From assembly GCA_024195265.1 (NCBI GenBank), contig JAJLRJ010000005.1:46245515-46309514 (forward strand): a DNA stretch of 64,000 nucleotides, in the 5' to 3' direction. A program made the position numbers and the translations under genes. The notes beneath the pieces were generated by a model. That model was not told where the DNA came from and made no database searches. It saw only the letters and a program-made list of their open reading frames with translations. How positions within the stretch are numbered: position 1 is the stretch's first letter; every line of letters starts with the position of its first letter. Shown here piece after piece: positions 54,379 through 62,597 of the stretch. The DNA is from Dendrophyllia cribrosa (lineage: Eukaryota; Cnidaria; Anthozoa; Scleractinia; Dendrophylliidae).

Positions 54379-55226
54379 ATCACCTCATTCCGGCGCCGCG
54401 CGGGCGAAGTCGTTTCAGATTTTCGTTCCAGCTCACGAATCTTTTCATTCATACCAAGAACGAGTTCCTTGAGCTCACGAATCTCAGTCGAAATTTTCTC
54501 ACTCTCCGCTGAACCACTCACAGCATTCACAGACTTTTTCTTCTCAACAGATGGCACAGCCTGACAAGCTTTACGGGCACTTTCTAATCGACGAACAACA
54601 CGAACAGCCTCCACAAGCGACTCCGGTTGACTCATGAATACTTTTCCCGCAAATCATCGCTGCTTGCCACTTTTTAAATAAACTGGTCTCTTGCCAGTTC
54701 CACCTTGAACGAATAATAGGCATTTTCCACCAATTCCACCACATTATCGGCGAATCCTTCGAAATCCTTATTCGGTCTTTGACACCTGGCTCGCAACTGC
54801 AATTTATAATCTTCCTTTGTCTTGCCGGAATCGAATCTTTCAACCAGCTTCGCCGTGAATTCTTCAAAGGTTAGCGATTCTGCTTCAGAAGTTCAACTGC
54901 TTTGTAGGCAGCGTGAGCAAATGCGCTCGACGATCTGACGGTTTGATATGTACCAGATTTACATATTGAAGAAACTGCGACAGCCATGTTTTGAAATTTT
55001 GACCCGCCAAATAAACGCGTGATGCTTGTACGTTCCTCTTGGATTCCGTTTCATTAGACACCGCCATGCTCTGCTTCAAAGCCTGGGATAAGGTATTCGC
55101 CAGCTGTTGAATTTTCGAGCCCTCCTCCGACGATGCACACTTGGGTAGTTTCTTCGGTTGTTCTTTTGGCGCGAGTTTGGGGAAGACCGCCTTCGGCACC
55201 TTCGGGCATTTTCTGCTCGTCGTCAC
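54276..55226 (-). pseudogene. Gypsy gag with zinc knuckle, frame-broken
   Basis: It starts near the ATG at 55,226 (basic, Lys/Pro-rich), continues with FKTWLSQFLQYVNL, a second block (LTFEEFTAKLVERFDSGKTK, RARCQRPNKDFEGFADNVVE) in another frame, and ends with a CCHC knuckle (VICFACREPGHFDRNC) at about 54,380. At least one in-frame stop and two frameshifts are seen. Confidence 0.8.
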
Positions 55227-55246
55227 TCATTTCCGCTCAATAAAAT

Positions 55247-55264
55247 CCCAGTCCGCTGCCACCA
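55247..55264 (-). promoter_or_regulatory. Primer binding site
   Basis: TGGTGGCAGCGGACTGGG begins one base after the 5' LTR end (minus strand). A TGG start complementary to a tRNA 3' CCA is expected for this element class. The tRNA species was not assigned. Confidence 0.75.
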
Positions 55265-55265
55265 A

Positions 55266-55441
55266 TGTAATAAACGTCACACGAAAAGAGGTCCAGACTA
55301 TTTCTGAAGTCGTTTAAACAGTTTAATCGCGTAGCCGAGAGCATACAAGGTTCTGAGCACCGAGAGCGACCCGTTCTAGAAGATACGTGCTTTTTCAACC
55401 TAATCCTACGCTATATATCCAGCACGAAATGTCCCATTACA
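55266..55441 (-). repeat. 5' LTR, complete (176 bp)
   Basis: It runs, in element orientation, from TGTAATGGGACATTT to TGACGTTTATTACA, giving TG...CA termini that are extended inverted repeats (TGTAAT/ATTACA). The internal TATATA on the U3 side could serve as a promoter. Confidence 0.85.
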
Positions 55442-56233
55442 CTATCTTTTTACTTTTTTGAAATTTTTGGAAGTTGCCTGATGATCGTGTTGCTTGCACC
55501 TTTCGGATAACTACAAAACCTAAGTACAGAGTTAATGTTACGCACAGCGCTGATGAGCTTTATAGTAATAATAAAATTCATAAATGCTAAAATTACAAGA
55601 TGATAAATCTATAATTATAATTGATAAGCTACTTAGAAAGTTGCAGCTAGAAAGCCAGTTTGTCACTATCCGTTTTAAGGCAGTTTTTTGAGAGGTGCCA
55701 CAGCAATGCCGGCCTATTTCTATCCACGAGAAACGCTACTTACGATTAATTCGTTTGCGCCTTTTATGATACCATCAAGTACAAACTTTCCTTTTACAGG
55801 CAACTTTTGTGACATGTGGCGAGTATCCTGCCGCAAAACGGAGCCTTGGCGAGTCACCGAGCATCGCCTGGCTTAAAATTTGTGCTGTGATGTGCAGCCG
55901 TGATTCGACTTTGCTTTCCTTTCTCCGTGGCTGCTTGTTGGTAGATCGGGATCATATGTCCTTTTCCCTAGATCACTAACCCTGTTCTTTGGCCAGACTG
56001 CTCTGGTAAAATTAAGTAAGATTGTCAAACTGATATCATTCTCAACCAACGAGACGGGTATAAATAGCAATCACTCCCTTTTGATAACACATGTTTTATT
56101 AGTACAAAAGTGAACCGCCAACAATGAGCACGCTTTCTCTTGTTCTTTCTTCGACCTACAAACAAAGACAATCATCTTCCGCTCTCCTTCTCACTTCTTA
56201 CCCATAAAACATACACAGTAACTTAGCACAGAA
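55442..56233. other. Spacer between Gypsy and Polinton
   Basis: About 790 bp. The open frame at 55,688-55,876 shows no recognisable domain. The last six bases (ACAGAA, 56,228-56,233) are the predicted target duplication of the Polinton. Confidence 0.45.
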
Positions 56234-56640
56234 AGTAGTCTATGACAGATGCCTAGACGAATTTTATTCATGTATGCAGCAACCCTGAGTTAATGAGATT
56301 GGCTCGGTAAAAACCGGTTTTGAATGGCTCGGTCAGGAGATAATGAGATGCGAGACGTATAGGTACAGGAACGGGCGTCATGGGCAAACCGGTTCATACC
56401 AGTTTGTCTAGAGGCATATTATTCAAAATGGCCACTCTCTAGAAAAACGAGTCAAACCGGTTTTGTTCACCCTTATTAAGTATTCAAAATAACACCCAGA
56501 AAGTGGATACGACACAATATATGATGTTGTCAAAATTATTTTATTGAGTAAACAAAAACAATGATTACAATCAGTTCTGCTTTGTTACAAAGAGTGTGAT
56601 GTTTATGTTTATTTTACAAGCCATCTGCAATTAATTGTCC
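56234..56640. repeat. Polinton terminal region with AAACCGGTTT motifs
   Basis: Three copies of a palindrome, AAACCGGTTT (56,311-56,320 and 56,454-56,463) and AAACCGGTTC (56,386-56,395), lie between the terminus and the gene block. One is conserved in the relic at 29,350. The extent of the terminal inverted repeat cannot be judged without the other end. An AATAAA (minus, about 56,604-56,610) could serve the last gene. Confidence 0.65.
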
Positions 56641-56756
56641 AAGATCTCTTTGACATTTTGATTTATCTATTCTGCTAAATTGTCTCTGAAGTGTAGGTCG
56701 TTTGATCTTGTCTCCCTTATATTTCAATTCAGTTTGAAAATCTGGTTCGTCCGGTC
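56600..56756 (-). CDS. Short conserved C-terminal reading frame at Polinton end
   Basis: A minus frame reading DEPDFQTELKYKGDKIKRP, TLQRQFSRIDKSKCQRDLGQ, LIADGL and stop overlaps the end of the preceding ORF in another frame and has no ATG of its own. The relic at 28.8 kb preserves the same C-terminus and stop (LQRQFSRIDKSK). It may be reached by splicing or frameshifting from the upstream ORF. Confidence 0.45.
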
Positions 56757-57283
56757 TAGTAAGGTTCCCATTGCTTTTTGCTACGTAACCTGGCCACCAC
56801 AGGTGTTCTCGCCTTGCGTTTTCTCACAGTTTTGCGCATGGAATCAGGTGGCGTTTCCAAAAGCAAAGAAAGTGCTGATTCGTCAGGTAAAACGGAAGAC
56901 GGTGATTCTTTTCTTCTAGGGAGTTTCGATTCTTTCGTAGACACAGGTGTAACAGGCAATTTTCTAACTGTTTTGGTCGTTTTTGCTTCAGATTTAGGCG
57001 AAGTGGTCGGTGCAGGCGATGGTTCTGGTGTAGGAAGTACCACTGTGGGTTTTACAGTGGTTTCATTCTTCATCTGTTTTGTCAACCCTTGATACCTCTG
57101 TAGAAGTTGATCCAACATGAGCACTTTTTGATCTTCTGGTAAAGACGAATCCATGATTTGTTTCATATCTTGATCTAAGCGCGCCAGAGTCGGGAGCTGA
57201 GCGGGAGCAGTCAATCGATGTTCTGTTTCCATACTTTGCAATAAGTGTTCGGGCACCATCAACATCTTTTGTGCATGTTTCAT
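56756..57283 (-). CDS. Polinton protein, Pro/Thr-rich with basic tail
   Basis: 175 codons; its ATG overlaps the stop of the preceding gene (ATGA, 57,283-57,280). N-terminus: helical (MKHAQKMLMVPEHLLQSME; DQKVLMLDQLLQRYQGL). Middle: TVVLPTPEPSPAPTTSP. C-terminus: SMRKTVRKRKARTPVVARLR, DNA-binding or nuclear-localising in character. I do not recognise the family; similar unnamed proteins accompany cnidarian Polintons by my recollection. A structural or core protein role is only a guess. Confidence 0.65.
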   Translation of the reverse strand: MKHAQKMLMVPEHLLQSMETEHRLTAPAQLPTLARLDQDMKQIMDSSLPEDQKVLMLDQLLQRYQGLTKQMKNETTVKPTVVLPTPEPSPAPTTSPKSEAKTTKTVRKLPVTPVSTKESKLPRRKESPSSVLPDESALSLLLETPPDSMRKTVRKRKARTPVVARLRSKKQWEPY

Positions 57284-57738
57284 TTTAAAACTTTTCCCAA
57301 TAAATCAACAGCAAGAGGAGCAATCAATGCAGCTAGGGCTGGTAGAAATCCACCTTTCTGATTGAGCACTTCCTTTTTCCTTTTAAGGCTTGGTGTCTTG
57401 CGGGTCAAATACAGGAGCTTTGACTTGTGCGGCTTCAATCGTGTAAATGATGACCTCGGTAACACAATGTTTCCTTTAAGGAGATTTAGAGCAATTTCGC
57501 CAATAGCTTCCATTTGACCTTTGTTTGCATGGGATATCATATCTTTGCGTTGTTTTCCGTTGCTCTTAAAACACGTACAAAGAAAGGGTAAATGTTGACC
57601 AACTTTAGACTGTTTAGACATTCCTGGGCGCTTTCGTTTTGAGCGAGTCGTAGTAGTGCCAGAACGCAAGACCATTTTACCACCACGTTGATTCTTTTTC
57701 ATACGGTTCGTTCGCTGATGCGACTTGCAGGCAGGCAT
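57280..57738 (-). CDS. Polinton small basic protein with hydrophobic C-terminus
   Basis: The frame opens at 57,771, but the Met at 57,738 (MPACKSHQRTNRMKKNQRGG) avoids overlap with the ATPase end and is preferred. It is very basic (TTTTRSKRKRPGMSKQSK, KPHKSKLLYLTRKTPSLKRK) and ends GGFLPALAALIAPLAVDLLG KVLK, a hydrophobic or amphipathic helix. A basic body plus membrane-active tail recalls adenovirus core/pX-type proteins, as proposed for related adintoviruses. The similarity is one of composition only. Confidence 0.65.
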   Translation of the reverse strand: MPACKSHQRTNRMKKNQRGGKMVLRSGTTTTRSKRKRPGMSKQSKVGQHLPFLCTCFKSNGKQRKDMISHANKGQMEAIGEIALNLLKGNIVLPRSSFTRLKPHKSKLLYLTRKTPSLKRKKEVLNQKGGFLPALAALIAPLAVDLLGKVLK

Positions 57739-57742
57739 GATG

Positions 57743-58420
57743 TTAACTGAAATAAACTGGTAGTGGTTCATCTGTTTTATAGAGTTTCTTGTTTACGTAG
57801 ATCACAGGGTAGGAATGTGTTGCAGGTAATATCCTTGTCCGCAGTCGTTGAATGTTGGGTGTACGAGGGTGTAAATTTAAGACCAGGTATCCAAAGGGTT
57901 GTGAAGTGGCGTCTTGAAAACTTTCCCACACGTAAGGTACATTTCCTGCAAATGCTTGCTGGGCCAATGTTCGAAACCCTAGTGTATCGCGAGGGTTATT
58001 GAAAGCGATAATGTAATGAGCATTCAAAGAGATACTCCGGGAAAACTTTCCTGGTGGAAAGAGGTTTTGAGTCAGATAAATACAGGTGACATCACAATGA
58101 TGAGACACTTTGGTAAACAGATCCAGAATGCGTTCGTCATCGCTACAATTTCTCATTAAGTCATCCAACACGAGTATTCCTGGACGACAATTGGATGGAA
58201 ATAAACTTGGAATATCCTCAGGAATACCCTCTACAAATGTCACTTGCGCTGTCATATCCTCAAAACAGTCTTGCCACTGTCCATAACAATACACGATTTT
58301 ACGAATGGGTCGCTCAAATAAAGAATCCGCTTGTTGAAGTAGTTGTCTTGTAAACGTTGTCTTACCACACTGACTAGGACCCGCTATCATAATACTGCTT
58401 GGACATTTAAACTGAGACAT
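57743..58420 (-). CDS. ATP: Polinton packaging ATPase (FtsK/HerA-like, A32-type)
   Basis: 225 codons. Walker A IAGPSQCGKTTF (residues about 12-23) and Walker B GILVLDDLMRNC (about 80-91) are clear, followed by a sensor-like region (CDVTCIYLTQNLFP). Length and motif spacing fit the DNA-packaging ATPases of Polintons and related DNA viruses, which drive genome entry into the capsid. A TTTAAAAG box upstream (about 58,470) could be its promoter. Confidence 0.87.
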   Translation of the reverse strand: MSQFKCPSSIMIAGPSQCGKTTFTRQLLQQADSLFERPIRKIVYCYGQWQDCFEDMTAQVTFVEGIPEDIPSLFPSNCRPGILVLDDLMRNCSDDERILDLFTKVSHHCDVTCIYLTQNLFPPGKFSRSISLNAHYIIAFNNPRDTLGFRTLAQQAFAGNVPYVWESFQDATSQPFGYLVLNLHPRTPNIQRLRTRILPATHSYPVIYVNKKLYKTDEPLPVYFS

Positions 58421-58521
58421 GTTGTCGCAACGAAAAGCGGATTCAGTATGGTGGGTTGTTTTAAGTCACACTCCTTTTAAACAAATATCAAAGATACACA
58501 CACACATTGTTTTTGTTAACT

Positions 58522-59067
58522 TCAAGAATATTTTATTGATTGCTTACGCCAACAGTGAAATGTTTTACAAACTTGTTGTTCATTATCTAGAACCATATTA
58601 TTCCTAACATTGCTTATGGCTTTAACAAACGTGTGTACAAACTTTGCTACTTGTGCATCATTCCACTGTGAATCGTACCTTCTAAATTTAGCTTGTATGG
58701 CATTCAAACTTACATTGCCAGCTCGATGAAATAAGTAAAACAAACAATAGTCTCCACATGTGTCTGATCTTAGTCCCTGGAGCGGTTTGTCATTGTAATA
58801 TGTATCATCCTGTAACAAATACCCATCCATGTCATACGTCTCAGGAGGGAAACCATAACTGTCGAAGAATTCACTTTCATAAGGTGACACAAAGTACATT
58901 GCAACCCAATGTGTTCCAGGTAGATCATGAGGGTCTGTATTCACAATCAGGCAGGATGGAAAGGTGTTGATGATGGGTACCTTGTCACTGGGATATACGC
59001 CTCTCATGATAGGTGCCAGGACATGATCTTGTAAAGCAGCTTGCCATAATTCGTAAGTGGTATGCAT
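58522..59067 (-). CDS. PRO: Polinton adenovirus-type cysteine protease
   Basis: 181 codons. The catalytic triad order His-Asp-Cys is visible: GTHWVAMYF (His53), EFFDSYGFPP (Asp69) and SDTCGDYCLFYLF (Cys104 or Cys108), as in Ulp1/adenain-like maturation proteases. It starts 4 bases after the capsid gene stop. An AATAAA (minus, about 58,533-58,540) overlaps its end. It would process capsid precursors. Confidence 0.88.
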   Translation of the reverse strand: MHTTYELWQAALQDHVLAPIMRGVYPSDKVPIINTFPSCLIVNTDPHDLPGTHWVAMYFVSPYESEFFDSYGFPPETYDMDGYLLQDDTYYNDKPLQGLRSDTCGDYCLFYLFHRAGNVSLNAIQAKFRRYDSQWNDAQVAKFVHTFVKAISNVRNNMVLDNEQQVCKTFHCWRKQSIKYS

Positions 59068-59070
59068 CTT

Positions 59071-60390
59071 TTAAGCGCCTTGAGACAGGTCATACACCAC
59101 GCGTCTGTTACGATCAATCTCCAAATGATTCTGGAATTCTGCGTACACTATTACATTGAGAACTGCAGGGGTCTCAGTACCAAATTTTAAATACAAGTTG
59201 ACATTTCCACTGCGATGAGGAATCAAATGATCTGGATGACCACTTCCTGCTGGTGTTGTGTCCAAGCGAAATAAACCATACCCCTGCTCCCATTCTTCTC
59301 TGTCAATGTCTATTCCGTGACCACAGTTCATATCACCACTGCCTGAGAAAAGTGTGTTGTAGCCATCGATTTTCTTGCCACCTATCAAGTCGATGCCTGA
59401 GTAAGGCATTTCTTCTCCATTGACTGTTAGACGAACAGCATTCAGAGCAAACAGCTGGAAGTTGAATGGGTTCTTCCCCAAGTTTCCATTGTAAGCATCG
59501 TTCCGTACCATTCCAAATATGATGCATTGGGGGATGAGACCATTGAATAGATCGGTCTCTGTGTGATTCAACACACCTCTGGGGATGATCCTAGCATGCG
59601 TAGGGGTTCTTGTTAGTGTATAGATTGCAGGAAGCGCTTTCTGACCCGTCATGGTGTTTACGTGATCCAATTTAGTGCTGTCTGCCACATGAACGGTACG
59701 TACACGGAGCGTGCTTGACACAATTTGTAACTTGCAATCGTTGGCATCTTCACCATCCATCAGAACAAATTCATTGCTGTTGAGATCTATCTTGATTTTG
59801 ATTTCCAATCCATCCAACAGTAACTTATCAATGTTGAATACATCACACAGGGGTACACCAACCATTCCAACTTCAGCATCTCCAGTGGTAAAAGAACCTC
59901 TCTTTTTTAGACCCAAATTTCGATCTGCTGTATTATCCACCTCATCCATATGCCCAGCAGTGTCTTTGTAGTACAACGCTTTTGTCAAGTACGATTTCTT
60001 GGCCTGATCAGTAAAGTTAAGCAAGGTCTTGATATAAGCATTGTAGGCTTGTGTGTCTGATTGTTCTGTGACAAGGGTTTCATTGATCTTGATAGTGAAC
60101 TGTTTGATGATAGAATGAAGAGCGTTGTTGATCAACGTATACTTCTTCCCAGCTCCTGTCTCTCCTCCATTTCGTTTTGTAATTTTCACCACTAACCACA
60201 GTTCAGTCTTGTTGATATCGATGTAATCTGATAGAGGCTTGATAACAAATTCAATAGGATTGGTCCCGCTTTGAATTGGTTCATAATCCACCCATTTACT
60301 TTTAACAATGGAGACGTCTGTTACTGGTACTTGGAACAACTGCAAACTGGAGTTTTCACCTGGAGCAGAGCGAGGGTGTGCTGAGGTCAT
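59071..60390 (-). CDS. MCP: Polinton major capsid protein (double jelly-roll, F54H12.2-like)
   Basis: 439 codons. It starts MTSAHPRSAPGENSSLQLFQ; internal blocks include VDYEPIQSGTNPIEFVI, ELWLVVKITKR, FTIKINETLVTEQSDTQAYN, YKDTAGHMDEVDNTADRN and, late, a KFGTETPAVLNVIVYAEF strand. Length, position between the minor proteins and protease, and resemblance to C. elegans F54H12.2 support the major capsid role. The beta-sandwich fold is inferred, not seen. Confidence 0.75.
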   Translation of the reverse strand: MTSAHPRSAPGENSSLQLFQVPVTDVSIVKSKWVDYEPIQSGTNPIEFVIKPLSDYIDINKTELWLVVKITKRNGGETGAGKKYTLINNALHSIIKQFTIKINETLVTEQSDTQAYNAYIKTLLNFTDQAKKSYLTKALYYKDTAGHMDEVDNTADRNLGLKKRGSFTTGDAEVGMVGVPLCDVFNIDKLLLDGLEIKIKIDLNSNEFVLMDGEDANDCKLQIVSSTLRVRTVHVADSTKLDHVNTMTGQKALPAIYTLTRTPTHARIIPRGVLNHTETDLFNGLIPQCIIFGMVRNDAYNGNLGKNPFNFQLFALNAVRLTVNGEEMPYSGIDLIGGKKIDGYNTLFSGSGDMNCGHGIDIDREEWEQGYGLFRLDTTPAGSGHPDHLIPHRSGNVNLYLKFGTETPAVLNVIVYAEFQNHLEIDRNRRVVYDLSQGA

Positions 60391-60392
60391 AT

Positions 60393-60851
60393 TCAGTCAA
60401 AAATAGTTTTGAACCTTGACGTTGATGTTCTCGGTTTCTTGGTTTGTCTTGAACTGATTGGAGTAGCTTTCCGCTTGCGTTTAAGTACTCTTCCTCCACG
60501 ACCTCGTTGCGTAATGTCTTGTAAAGCACCCGTCAGAAAGCTTTTACCAGCAGTTTTTGCTCTGGATTTGGCAGCTTTCTTTAAAGGCTGACCATTCATA
60601 ACGTCTTGAACAATTTGCATCCCGGTGTCCAATCCCGTATTGAGCAAACGTTTGCCAACTTTCTTTACGGTTGTCTTGAGGTAGGATGTAGCTGTTCGAA
60701 AGAGAGAACGAAACATTCCCCCTATTCCATTGCCTCCTTGACCATAAGGATGTTTTCCACCAAATATACTAATATCGCCTTTACCTCGTTGTCCGAAAGG
60801 TATGACTTGTCGTTGGTAAGGGTAAAATTGATGATTCATAGGCAAAATCAT
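60393..60851 (-). CDS. Polinton basic Gly-rich protein (pVI-like candidate)
   Basis: The frame opens at 60,866, but Met at 60,851 (MILPMNHQFYPYQRQ) lies after the stop of the previous gene and is a better start. An amphipathic segment (GGMFRSLFRTATSYLKTTVK) follows a glycine-rich stretch, then GLDTGMQIVQDVMNG, and a basic C-terminus with KRKRKATPISSRQTKKPR. Placement next to the capsid gene and the amphipathic helix suggest a membrane-lytic capsid cement like adenovirus pVI. Function is inferred. Confidence 0.65.
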   Translation of the reverse strand: MILPMNHQFYPYQRQVIPFGQRGKGDISIFGGKHPYGQGGNGIGGMFRSLFRTATSYLKTTVKKVGKRLLNTGLDTGMQIVQDVMNGQPLKKAAKSRAKTAGKSFLTGALQDITQRGRGGRVLKRKRKATPISSRQTKKPRTSTSRFKTIFD

Positions 60852-60852
60852 T

Positions 60853-61734
60853 TTATAGAATTGCACGACGTCGAAAGTGTAATGTTACTCGTACAGCACC
60901 AGACGCAAATGATATTAATTGCCCAGTGTCACCTCTTATATTAATCTCCACCGAAGAGAATATGGATGTACGTAACCGATGGTAGGTAGGTATCTTTATT
61001 TCCTCTGCCACCATCTCACCAGGTTGACCGCGAGGTACTATCATACGCAGCAGATTGGCTTGTACATCCCCTACCACTAAGGACTCTATTAGGTCAGAGT
61101 AGATGTACATGGTTTGAAACGAATGCTTGCTTAGCATTCCCCATACCAGTTCATCGTTTCGTCGTACCGTGGTGGTTGTAGCTGTAAGGGTCACACTCTG
61201 GTTCTTATTCAGTTGAACAGATGTAGGACTTTTGGTCCGATAAAGGGCTGGTACGAGATCTCGATGGTTCAAATACCCTAAAGCTCGAGCCAGGTTCTTG
61301 GGTAACGTCACTTGAAAGCCAGGAGGTAAATTGAATTCGTAGTAACACTGTGCTTTTGTACGAATGTAGAAACACTCACTTCCTCCGATACGTTTTACCG
61401 TTTCTCCACTTTTAAGAAAAATATCGGGAAATGCACTGTGCAGTCCTGTCACCATACCTCTAACTAAATCGTCCACAGTGTGATAAGTACCACTGGGCAG
61501 ATAAATTGCTAACGTCCACGAGAAATCATGATGACAGCTAAGAAGATAAGATACTTGGTTGTGACGAACATTTTGCCAATAATGGGGGTAAATGACATTT
61601 GTCATTGCAACTTCCCAATCCTCACTCAAATGCACTTGACTTGGTAGTTGCATTTTGAAACTAGCAGTCTTGTTGTCAGAGTATTGAGCTGTACTTGCAT
61701 CGCTTGTTACGACAATGTAGAAACTATTACTCAT
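60853..61734 (-). CDS. Polinton minor capsid candidate, copy 2
   Basis: Start chosen at Met 61,734 (MSNSFYIVVTSDAS), which overlaps the upstream stop as ATGA. The upstream Met of the frame (61,803) would overlap by 73 bp. Shared with the next protein: an N-terminal FYI/YV..SD/N block, LPSQVHLSEDWEVAMTNVIY, and an ending GQLISFASGAVRVTLHFRRR. Clearly a tandem duplicate, diverged. A penton or spike-like role is possible but not shown. Confidence 0.75.
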   Translation of the reverse strand: MSNSFYIVVTSDASTAQYSDNKTASFKMQLPSQVHLSEDWEVAMTNVIYPHYWQNVRHNQVSYLLSCHHDFSWTLAIYLPSGTYHTVDDLVRGMVTGLHSAFPDIFLKSGETVKRIGGSECFYIRTKAQCYYEFNLPPGFQVTLPKNLARALGYLNHRDLVPALYRTKSPTSVQLNKNQSVTLTATTTTVRRNDELVWGMLSKHSFQTMYIYSDLIESLVVGDVQANLLRMIVPRGQPGEMVAEEIKIPTYHRLRTSIFSSVEINIRGDTGQLISFASGAVRVTLHFRRRAIL

Positions 61735-62597
61735 CTTGTTCGTCGTCTGAAGTGAAGTGTCACGTTTACGATACCACCTTGAAATGAAAGTAGTTGTCCA
61801 CAACCACTTGTTAAATAGATGTCAATGGTTTGGAATATTTTGGTTCGTAGTGGAAGATAATGAATATGTTCTGGTTCCTCCATTAAGGTCTCTCGAAACA
61901 TGCCATGTGGTACCATTTCGTGTAGCAGATGGAGACGTTTTTCACCCACTTGACGTGGTTCTGTCAGGTTGGTTTGCACTTGCACGACTCTGTGTTTGCA
62001 GCGACAGAGAGAAACGGTTAAAGGGATTACGAAGGTGCCAGGAAAGGTTATAGATGAATGTAGCGGCAGTGTACACCATTCGTACCCGTAATCAGGGGTT
62101 GATTTCAAACTGTCTTGAATCTTTAATCCATACAGACCATAGCTTCGAATTGTCTTGTCATTGGTAATCCATCCTAAGGCTTGAGCAATGGGTACTGTAA
62201 CCATCATCCAAACGTCACGTGACGTGAGAGTAATGTTCCACTTGTCATCCACAGCAAGGTTAAAGTACCAGGGATTGCTTGGATTGTTCATGCACTGTAA
62301 TAATCCTTCTACAACATCTAAAGCTGTTCGATATCTTCCCACAGGTAAAGTCACAGCGTCTACCTTTTTCGTACCAAAACGTCGGAACATGACGTGGGGA
62401 TGATTGCATTCGTGGGGAACTTCGAACCACGAGAATGGATAGATAACGTGATGGAGTCCAACCTCCCAGTCTTCCTCGTCTTTCAAATGAATTTGTCGAG
62501 GTAGTGCAACACGGTAGTATGATTCTGAATTGGTTGGGAACAAGTTCGTGTTTGCATTACTCGGAAGCATAACGTAAAAATCATCATCTTGAATCAT
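61731..62597 (-). CDS. Polinton minor capsid candidate, copy 1
   Basis: 288 codons; its ATG overlaps the integrase stop (ATGA). Blocks: DDDFYVMLPSNANTNLFPTN, LPRQIHLKDEEDWEVGLHHV, IYPFSW and, at the end, GQLLSFQGGIVNVTLHFRRR. The same blocks appear in the downstream gene, giving a duplicated pair. The position beside capsid and ATPase genes implies a virion component. Confidence 0.75.
   Translation of the reverse strand: MIQDDDFYVMLPSNANTNLFPTNSESYYRVALPRQIHLKDEEDWEVGLHHVIYPFSWFEVPHECNHPHVMFRRFGTKKVDAVTLPVGRYRTALDVVEGLLQCMNNPSNPWYFNLAVDDKWNITLTSRDVWMMVTVPIAQALGWITNDKTIRSYGLYGLKIQDSLKSTPDYGYEWCTLPLHSSITFPGTFVIPLTVSLCRCKHRVVQVQTNLTEPRQVGEKRLHLLHEMVPHGMFRETLMEEPEHIHYLPLRTKIFQTIDIYLTSGCGQLLSFQGGIVNVTLHFRRRTR

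Larger units (their letters stand above)
49922..55441 (-). mobile_element. Gypsy/Metaviridae-type LTR retrotransposon, defective
   Basis: Two LTRs, a PBS, a polypurine tract and gag, protease, RT, RNase H and integrase regions occur in Gypsy order on the minus strand. The 3' LTR (left) is cut short. The overlapping ~96 bp of the LTRs differ at about 5 positions, implying a moderately old insertion. The RT core is deleted, several frames are shifted, and a LINE has inserted in the integrase. Confidence 0.88.

Noticed and set aside
59711..59971. Plus-strand frame inside the capsid gene
   Set aside because: Antisense shadow of the major capsid protein frame, without independent support.
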